From assembly GCA_002308935.1 (NCBI GenBank), contig DBWN01000222.1:1-10985 (forward strand): DNA of 10,985 bases, in the 5' to 3' direction. The position numbers and the translations under genes were made by a program. Every line of letters begins with the position of its first letter. Position 1 is the first letter of the stretch. The notes below the pieces were generated by a model that saw only the letters and a list, made by a program, of their open reading frames with translations, did not search any database and had not been told where the DNA came from. Below, in pieces: positions 5,809-10,985 of this stretch. The DNA comes from Bacteroidales bacterium UBA1237. Its GTDB lineage: Bacteria > Bacteroidota > Bacteroidia > Bacteroidales > UBA932.

Positions 5809-8742
5809 ATGATAAGGAAAGTTACATTAGCGCTGGTCGCATCTCTGGTTTCCATGACACTCCTGGCCCAAACCGGAGGCGTCAAGGGAACCGTTTTGAA
5901 CCGCGTTGACAGAACCCCTGTAACCAATGCCGAGCTGACCCTTTTCCAAGGGGCACAGGAAATAGCCACGGCGAAAACGGACGAATCAGGAAACTTCTTG
6001 ATCGAACGCCTTGAAGACGGCATATATGACCTTGTCGTCAAGGCATCCGAGTTCCTGGAGACAAGGGTGAACGTGACCGTCAATGATGGCTACGTGAAGA
6101 ACATGTTCAATATTACCCTGACCCAATCCCGTTCTGAGATTATGGACGAGATTTTCGAGGAGTTCGATATGGATGATTCCGGGTACAATGATAACCCCGT
6201 CATCCTTTTTGACCAGAATGACGTGTTCAACTCTGTGGCGGGATACAATTTCAGTTCAGTGCGTTTTAACCCCAGAGGTTATTCTTCAGAGTCGCAGGAC
6301 GTCCTGCTCGCCGGAGTGAAGATGAATGACGCTATAACGGGTTATTCTCCTTTCTCCCTCTGGAGCGGACTTAATGAGGCCACAAGGACCAAATACACCG
6401 TAACCGGAAGTGAAGTCTCTGATTACGGCCTTGGCGGATATAACGGATTGACGAACATTCCTGCGAACGCATCAAATGTCAGGAAGGGACTTAGAGGTAG
6501 CGTTCTCACAAATTCCGCACTATACAGGCTCCGTCTGATGATGACCTATTCAAGCGGAATGAATGACAAAGGATGGGCATATGCGGTATCGGCTTCCGCC
6601 CGTCTAGGCGGTAATGACTGGATTGACGGAGTTTATTACCGTTCATTCGGATATTATGCTTCTGTCGAGAAGAAGTTCAATGATGTTCATCGTCTGGCCG
6701 CTACATTCATGGCCACACCCGGAAGCAGAGGGGCACAAAATGCTTCCACACAGGAAGTTTATGACCTCATGGGAGACAATATGTACAACTCCAACTGGGG
6801 TTACCAGAACGGCAAGATCCGCAACTCCCGTATCCGCAAGACGCATGAACCTATCGCCATTCTGAAGTACGACTACACTCCCAACGACAAGTTCAAAGCA
6901 TCCGCAACTCTTCTTTACCGTTTCGGAAAGAACGGATACACTGCCATCGATTGGTATGATGCCCAGGATCCCCGTCCCGACTACTATAGGAACCTTCCCA
7001 GCTATTTCTGGATGGAGAACAGGGATTTTGGACGCCGCAACATGTTCAAGTATGCTGCAGCCAAGGAAGCTTGGACTCACTCATCGTTATATCCTGAGAT
7101 GACTCATGTAAATTGGGAGAGGCTCTATGACGTGAACAGGAACAATCTTGAGGGCGTCGCCGGAATACCTCGCTCAAAGTACATCTCCGAAGAGAGGAGG
7201 GTAGACCAGAGGGACCTGAACTTCGCCGGTTCCTTCAAGTGGAACACCAACAGCTGGTTGACTTTGAGCGGTGGTCTCAATGCAAAGATCAACAGGACTG
7301 AGAACTACAAGATCGTTGATGACCTTCTCGGCGGATACTATTTTGTCGATATCGACTCTTTCGCTGAAAGGGAATACGCTTCCGCTGCGGCCAAGGTCCA
7401 GAATGACCTGGACTACTATCTGGCCCACGGAGAGGCGAGAAGGCTTTATAAGGGTGACAAGTTCGGATATGACTATTACGCTCAGATCCGTAACATTGAA
7501 GCCTGGCTCAACGGCAGGTTTGCGGTAGGGAACTTCTCCGCTGATCTTGGTGGAAAGATAGGTTACTCTTCCTTCTGGAGAGAAGGGCTTGTGAGAAAGG
7601 GACTTTTCCCTGGACTCAAACCCGACGGAACGGACTATATCATTGACGGTGTCAATTTGAGCCGTGATTCTGAAGGTAATCTGCTTCCTACTTCCTATGG
7701 AAAGTCCGAAGTCAAAGGATTCTTGACATATGCGGGAAAACTTGGACTCAACTATATGATAGGCGGAAGGATGAGGATTTACGGAAACGTCGGTTTCTTC
7801 AACGACGCTCCCAACTTCAACATGGCTTTCATGTCTCCTAGGACCAGGAATACCACTGTGGATAACCTCACGACGACCAAGACTTTCACCTCTGACCTTA
7901 ATTGGCAGTTCACCGGCAACGGTTTCAACGCACGAATCACCGGATACTACACTTACATCTGGGACCAGACCGATGTGATGAGCGCCTTTGATGACATGCA
8001 GAACGCATTCTCGAATTTCGCGCTCAGCGGAATCGATGAAAGGCATTACGGTATCGAGGTCGGATTCAAGGTCCCCACACCTGTACCTAACCTCTCTATC
8101 CAGGGTGTGGTCAGTGCAGGCAGGTATGAGTACACTTCCAATCCTACAATGGTCCAGACCATAGACAACAGTGCCGAGCCCGTTGAGTACGGTGGTTTCA
8201 CAACACTTCTCATTCCTTTCTGGAAGAGCACTCCTATATTCAAGAGAGACGGCTCCGGCAATCCCACTTATGAGATTGACCACTATCAGAGGCACTATAT
8301 CCCCAGTACTCCTCAGCTTGCTACAAGCCTCGGACTCTCATACAATTACAACTACTGGTACATTGATGGGGACGTGGAGTATTTCGATGGTGCATACCTT
8401 GATATGAATCCTCTCTACAGGACCGATTATGCAACTGGAGGACCAGACGGGATCGTTACTCCCACGGAGGTCGAGTACATGACCACTCAAGAGAAGTTCG
8501 ATGCTGCATGGCTCGTCAACTTCAGCATAGGAAAGAGCTGGTATATCCAGCGCAAGTACCAACTCGGCTTCTCTCTCAACGCCAAGAACATCCTCAATAA
8601 CAAGAATGTCAAGACCGGTGGTTACGAGCAGACCCGTATCGTGGACAATACTGTGGGCAATGAGCGCTATTACCGCTTCGATCCCAAGTATTTCTACATG
8701 AGCGGTGTCAATTACATGTTGAACGTTTATTTCAGATTCTAG
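5809..8742 (+). CDS. TonB-dependent outer-membrane receptor with CarboxypepD_reg-like N-terminus
   Basis: This is a 977-aa protein with a signal peptide (cleavage probably after A20, in LLAQ). Residues about 24-105 form a carboxypeptidase regulatory-like beta domain (GGVKGTVLNR, TDESGNFLIERL, GIYDLVVKA), common in Bacteroidota TonB-dependent transporters. An acidic segment (about 110-128) leads to a plug-like region: RGY at 156-158, then VLLAGVKMND from 165, a variant of the usual VLVDGVPMND. The rest is rich in alternating aromatic strands (YNYNYWYIDGDVEY, LGFSLNAKNILNNKN) and ends in a terminal Phe (NVYFRF), typical of a beta-barrel recognised by the BAM machinery. I see no clear TonB box and no SusD gene beside it. 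It probably imports the products of the two upstream enzymes using TonB energy. It lies 7 nt after the EEP gene and 3 nt before the DUF5689 gene, suggesting one transcript. The family is clear; the cargo is unknown. Confidence 0.88.
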   Translation: MIRKVTLALVASLVSMTLLAQTGGVKGTVLNRVDRTPVTNAELTLFQGAQEIATAKTDESGNFLIERLEDGIYDLVVKASEFLETRVNVTVNDGYVKNMFNITLTQSRSEIMDEIFEEFDMDDSGYNDNPVILFDQNDVFNSVAGYNFSSVRFNPRGYSSESQDVLLAGVKMNDAITGYSPFSLWSGLNEATRTKYTVTGSEVSDYGLGGYNGLTNIPANASNVRKGLRGSVLTNSALYRLRLMMTYSSGMNDKGWAYAVSASARLGGNDWIDGVYYRSFGYYASVEKKFNDVHRLAATFMATPGSRGAQNASTQEVYDLMGDNMYNSNWGYQNGKIRNSRIRKTHEPIAILKYDYTPNDKFKASATLLYRFGKNGYTAIDWYDAQDPRPDYYRNLPSYFWMENRDFGRRNMFKYAAAKEAWTHSSLYPEMTHVNWERLYDVNRNNLEGVAGIPRSKYISEERRVDQRDLNFAGSFKWNTNSWLTLSGGLNAKINRTENYKIVDDLLGGYYFVDIDSFAEREYASAAAKVQNDLDYYLAHGEARRLYKGDKFGYDYYAQIRNIEAWLNGRFAVGNFSADLGGKIGYSSFWREGLVRKGLFPGLKPDGTDYIIDGVNLSRDSEGNLLPTSYGKSEVKGFLTYAGKLGLNYMIGGRMRIYGNVGFFNDAPNFNMAFMSPRTRNTTVDNLTTTKTFTSDLNWQFTGNGFNARITGYYTYIWDQTDVMSAFDDMQNAFSNFALSGIDERHYGIEVGFKVPTPVPNLSIQGVVSAGRYEYTSNPTMVQTIDNSAEPVEYGGFTTLLIPFWKSTPIFKRDGSGNPTYEIDHYQRHYIPSTPQLATSLGLSYNYNYWYIDGDVEYFDGAYLDMNPLYRTDYATGGPDGIVTPTEVEYMTTQEKFDAAWLVNFSIGKSWYIQRKYQLGFSLNAKNILNNKNVKTGGYEQTRIVDNTVGNERYYRFDPKYFYMSGVNYMLNVYFRF

Positions 8743-8745
8743 GCT

Positions 8746-9840
8746 ATGAAGAAGACAAGATTATTTATCACTGCTCTCTGTGTTGCGGCTGTTTCCGCGG
8801 CTTCATGTGAAGAGTGGGATCCCGTTTTTACCGGGAAATATGAAATGCCGGAAAAAGTCAAGCCTGTCGAGAAAACAGCTAACACTACCATCGCCGAGCT
8901 GAAACAGATGTACATTGACAACGGCAACAAACCGGTCGAGATAACAGGGGACGTGATGATAGCCGGGCAGGTCATATCCAGTGACCGCAGCGGAAACATT
9001 TATCGCGAACTCTATATACAGGACGAGACAGGAGCGATTGATGTCAAGATAGGAAAATCCTCCCTTTACAGCGATTATCATTTGGGACAGTGGGTGTATG
9101 TAGACTGCAACGGCTTGATGATCGGCAGTTATAGCGGCATGCCTCAGTTGGGTGTTGAAGATGAGACCGGAGAGTATGAGACGGCTTATATAGATGCCCA
9201 ATATATTATTGATACTCACATTTTCCGTGGAGAAATCGGTAAAATGCCCGAGCCTCAGGAGATATCTGAGAACGATCTCCCTAGAGCTATCAGTCAAGGA
9301 GGCTTCAAGAGCCCTCTCTTCGGTAAACTTGTGAAGATGAACGGACTCACTTATGGTGCGAAGTCGTCCTACTCGACGGACCATTATAAGAGGATTTTCG
9401 CACTGCTGTATATTGACCCTTCCAAGGATAAAGGTGCTCAATCGAACCGTATTTTCCTTAGCGACAAGACTTACGGTGTAACTACTTGGGCGATGTCCAA
9501 GAGCAAGTTCTTGGAGAACCTTAACGCCGGACTCTTTGATTCTGCCAGAACCGGAGACGGGAGGGCTATAGATGCAGAGATCAAGCAATCACTCAGGGAT
9601 AACGCCGCAGCTGTTACCATGAGCCAGTACTTCTCATTCGGTACTACCGATGTCCAGATAAGGACCAGCGGATTTTCCAAGTTCTGCGATAACGAGATCG
9701 ATCCCTTGATCCTTGGTGATCCCTCGTCATCTCAGGCTGATGGTGCACCTGTCAGCGTAACTGGTATCCTTACCATCTACAACGGTTCCGCTCAGTTCAC
9801 TCTGATTGACGAGACCGGTGTCAAAATCATAAATCAATAG
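8746..9840 (+). CDS. DUF5689-domain lipoprotein with OB-fold-like segments
   Basis: This is a 364-aa predicted lipoprotein (lipobox AASC, C21), followed by EEWD, again an acidic stretch compatible with surface export. From about residue 46 it matches the DUF5689 pattern: TTIAELKQMY, then GQVISSDRSGNIYRELYIQDETGAIDVKI and a GQWVYVDCNGLMIG strand. The C-terminal 33 residues (VSVTGILTIYNGSAQFTLIDETGVKI) look like the last strands of a second OB-like fold. The DETG strand signature is shared with the repeats of the 1046-aa lipoprotein that opens the operon. No enzymatic motif is visible. Its gene begins 3 nt after the TonB-dependent receptor, where SusD-type or other accessory lipoproteins usually lie, so a ligand-binding or lid role for the receptor is inferred. 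The domain call is strong; the function is not known. Confidence 0.85.
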   Translation: MKKTRLFITALCVAAVSAASCEEWDPVFTGKYEMPEKVKPVEKTANTTIAELKQMYIDNGNKPVEITGDVMIAGQVISSDRSGNIYRELYIQDETGAIDVKIGKSSLYSDYHLGQWVYVDCNGLMIGSYSGMPQLGVEDETGEYETAYIDAQYIIDTHIFRGEIGKMPEPQEISENDLPRAISQGGFKSPLFGKLVKMNGLTYGAKSSYSTDHYKRIFALLYIDPSKDKGAQSNRIFLSDKTYGVTTWAMSKSKFLENLNAGLFDSARTGDGRAIDAEIKQSLRDNAAAVTMSQYFSFGTTDVQIRTSGFSKFCDNEIDPLILGDPSSSQADGAPVSVTGILTIYNGSAQFTLIDETGVKIINQ

Positions 9841-9868
9841 GGATTCCGGTCCTTTGACTCGATTCTGG

Positions 9869-9893
9869 GTGGCGGCTCTTTTTGGGCCGCCAC
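9869..9893 (+). terminator. Strong hairpin after the operon; possible terminator without T-tract
   Basis: GTGGCGGC (9869-9876) pairs perfectly with GCCGCCAC (9886-9893), extended by two T-G/C-G pairs at 9877-9878 with 9884-9885 and closed by a five-T loop. It lies 28 nt after the DUF5689 stop codon, the same distance as the hairpin after the M3 peptidase gene. No run of T's follows on either strand, so it is not a canonical intrinsic terminator. It may act as a weak terminator, a 3'-end stabiliser or a Rho-assisted end. Confidence 0.5.
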
Positions 9894-9959
9894 TCTGCAT
9901 ATTATGCGGATGATTATGCAATTATTGACATGGTGGCTCTTCCTACGCCAAAAAATCAG

Positions 9960-9967
9960 TATTTTTG
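9960..9967 (+). promoter_or_regulatory. Possible -7 element for the GH92 gene
   Basis: TATTTTTG fits TAnnTTTG exactly and lies 24 nt before the GH92 ATG. No convincing TTTG -33 element is found 19-21 nt upstream, and the region is AT-rich, so the match may be chance. If real, the GH92 gene is its own transcription unit. Confidence 0.35.
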
Positions 9968-9991
9968 TGAATTGAAGATAATACAACAGCA

Positions 9992-10985
9992 ATGCAGCGG
10001 ATTCCATTACTCTTGTCGGTGGCGCTCTCTTTGGCGATATGCGGTTGCACGTCCGACAAAATAGAAACGTCCGATTATTATTCTCTTGTCAACACGAAGA
10101 TCGGTTCGGGTGGACACGGTCACGTTTTTGTCGGAGCGAGTGCCCCTTTCGGCATGGTACAGTTGGGACCCACCAGCATTCCTCAGGATTGGGATTGGTG
10201 CTCGGGTTATCATGACAGCGACAATTCTGTGATAGGCTTTTCACACACTCATCTTGAAGGCACAGGAATAGGCGACCTTTTCGACGTCACGGTAATGCCC
10301 GTAATCGGCGAAGTGACCTATGCAAGAGGCGATGAGAGTGATGTCTCCACAGGGTTGTGGTCACCTGCCGACAGGTCTAAGGAAGTCAGCACTCCATCTT
10401 ATTACAGTGTTCCCCTTACCCGTTGGGGTGTTCTTGCGGAGATGACTGCTACCAATAGGGTCGGTATGCACCGTTACACTTTCCCTTCTTCAGACCAGGC
10501 GGCCATCGTTTTTGACCTTCGTAACGGAGGCTGTTGGGACAGTCCTTACGGGACATGGATAGAGAAGGTGAGCGATAATGTCATCCGTGGATACCGCTAT
10601 TCTTCCGGCTGGGCTGCGAATCAGAGGGTATTCTTCCATGCAGAGTTCTCCAAGCCTTTCAAGAATATCACATTCATAAGCGGTCTGAACCGGGCAGAGG
10701 ACGGCTCCTTAGTCGAGAAGCCCATGTATGCGAGAATGGATTTCGAAACTTCTGAAGGAGAACAGATTCTTGTCAAAGTGGCGATTTCTCCTGTCAGTAT
10801 GGATGGTGCTATGTCCAATATGGCAGCGGAACTTCCCGACTGGGATTTTGAAAAGGTAGTTGAAGAAGGTAAGGCCAAATGGAACGAAGAACTCTCCAAG
10901 GTGAAGATCCAAGGAGGAAGCGAGACGGACAGGACCATCTTCTACACTGCTCTCTACCATACGATGATACATCCTGCCACATTCA
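9992..10985 (+). CDS. GH92 family alpha-mannosidase lipoprotein, N-terminal part (partial)
   Basis: The frame is open from the ATG at 9992 to the window end (331 codons), so the gene continues beyond it. It starts with a lipoprotein signal peptide (MQRIPLLLSVALSLAICGC, C19). It then shows the signature N-terminal domain of glycoside hydrolase family 92: NTKIGSGGHGHVFVGASAPF, FGMVQLGPTS, SGYHDSDNSVIGFSHTH and LEGTGIGDLFDVTVMP. GH92 enzymes are Ca-dependent exo-acting alpha-mannosidases that trim N-glycans or yeast mannan. Full members are about 750 aa, so over half is missing, including the C-terminal catalytic acid and base, and activity and linkage cannot be judged. It is separated from the operon by 151 nt with a hairpin and a possible promoter, so it is probably a separate unit. 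The start is chosen because it gives a complete lipoprotein signal. Confidence 0.9.
   Translation, partial: MQRIPLLLSVALSLAICGCTSDKIETSDYYSLVNTKIGSGGHGHVFVGASAPFGMVQLGPTSIPQDWDWCSGYHDSDNSVIGFSHTHLEGTGIGDLFDVTVMPVIGEVTYARGDESDVSTGLWSPADRSKEVSTPSYYSVPLTRWGVLAEMTATNRVGMHRYTFPSSDQAAIVFDLRNGGCWDSPYGTWIEKVSDNVIRGYRYSSGWAANQRVFFHAEFSKPFKNITFISGLNRAEDGSLVEKPMYARMDFETSEGEQILVKVAISPVSMDGAMSNMAAELPDWDFEKVVEEGKAKWNEELSKVKIQGGSETDRTIFYTALYHTMIHPATF

Noticed and set aside
5520..6083. A 187-codon open frame on the minus strand
   Set aside because: It spans the junction of the EEP and receptor genes in antisense and would overlap two well-supported genes.
7174..8295. A 373-codon open frame on the minus strand
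   Set aside because: It lies wholly inside the TonB-dependent receptor gene in antisense. The translation shows no recognisable domain or signal, while the + strand frame has clear receptor motifs.
8803..9588. A 261-codon open frame on the minus strand
   Set aside because: It is antisense to the DUF5689 gene, whose lipobox and domain motifs fix the coding strand.
8746..9840. A SusD homologue beside the receptor
   Set aside because: The protein is 364 aa with DUF5689 motifs and OB-like strands. SusD proteins are larger, helical and TPR-like, and none of their features are visible.
354..9840. A mobile element, phage-defence island or toxin system carrying the nucleases
   Set aside because: There is no integrase, transposase, terminal repeat or tRNA attachment site in the window. 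Both nucleases have export signals, which fits extracellular digestion rather than intracellular defence.

Overview
The window reads as a chromosomal segment of a member of the Bacteroidota, most likely a gut-type Bacteroidales. The reasons are BACON-domain lipoproteins, a DUF5689 lipoprotein, a TonB-dependent receptor with a CarboxypepD_reg-like N-terminus, a GH92 mannosidase, TAnnTTTG-type -7 promoter elements and no clear Shine-Dalgarno sequences. The exact genus cannot be decided from this sequence. All genes seen lie on the + strand.

Layout: (1) bases 1-195 are the 3' end of an M3-family zinc oligopeptidase gene, closed by a strong intrinsic terminator at 224-250. (2) Bases 251-353 hold a perfect 8-bp inverted repeat and a Bacteroidota-type promoter. 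(3) Bases 354-9840 are a compact five-gene operon with gaps of 34, 17, 7 and 3 nt. It encodes a 1046-aa lipoprotein with a BACON domain, a beta-sandwich domain, five tandem OB-fold-like repeats and an unassigned C-terminal domain; a BACON plus DNA/RNA non-specific endonuclease (NUC) lipoprotein; an exported endonuclease/exonuclease/phosphatase (EEP) family enzyme; a 977-aa TonB-dependent outer-membrane receptor; and a DUF5689 lipoprotein with OB-like segments. (4) Bases 9841-9991 hold a strong hairpin and a possible -7 element. (5) Bases 9992-10985 are the 5' part of a GH92 alpha-mannosidase lipoprotein gene, cut by the window end.

The most interesting reading is that the five-gene operon is a Sus/PUL-like system aimed at extracellular nucleic acids rather than glycans. 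Surface lipoproteins with OB folds would bind DNA or RNA, the NUC lipoprotein would cleave it, the EEP enzyme would trim products, probably in the periplasm, and the TonB-dependent receptor would import the oligonucleotides. No SusD homologue is present, and the DUF5689 lipoprotein occupies the place a SusD would have. The enzyme families and their conserved residues are visible in the sequence. The substrate, the surface location and the joint function are inference.
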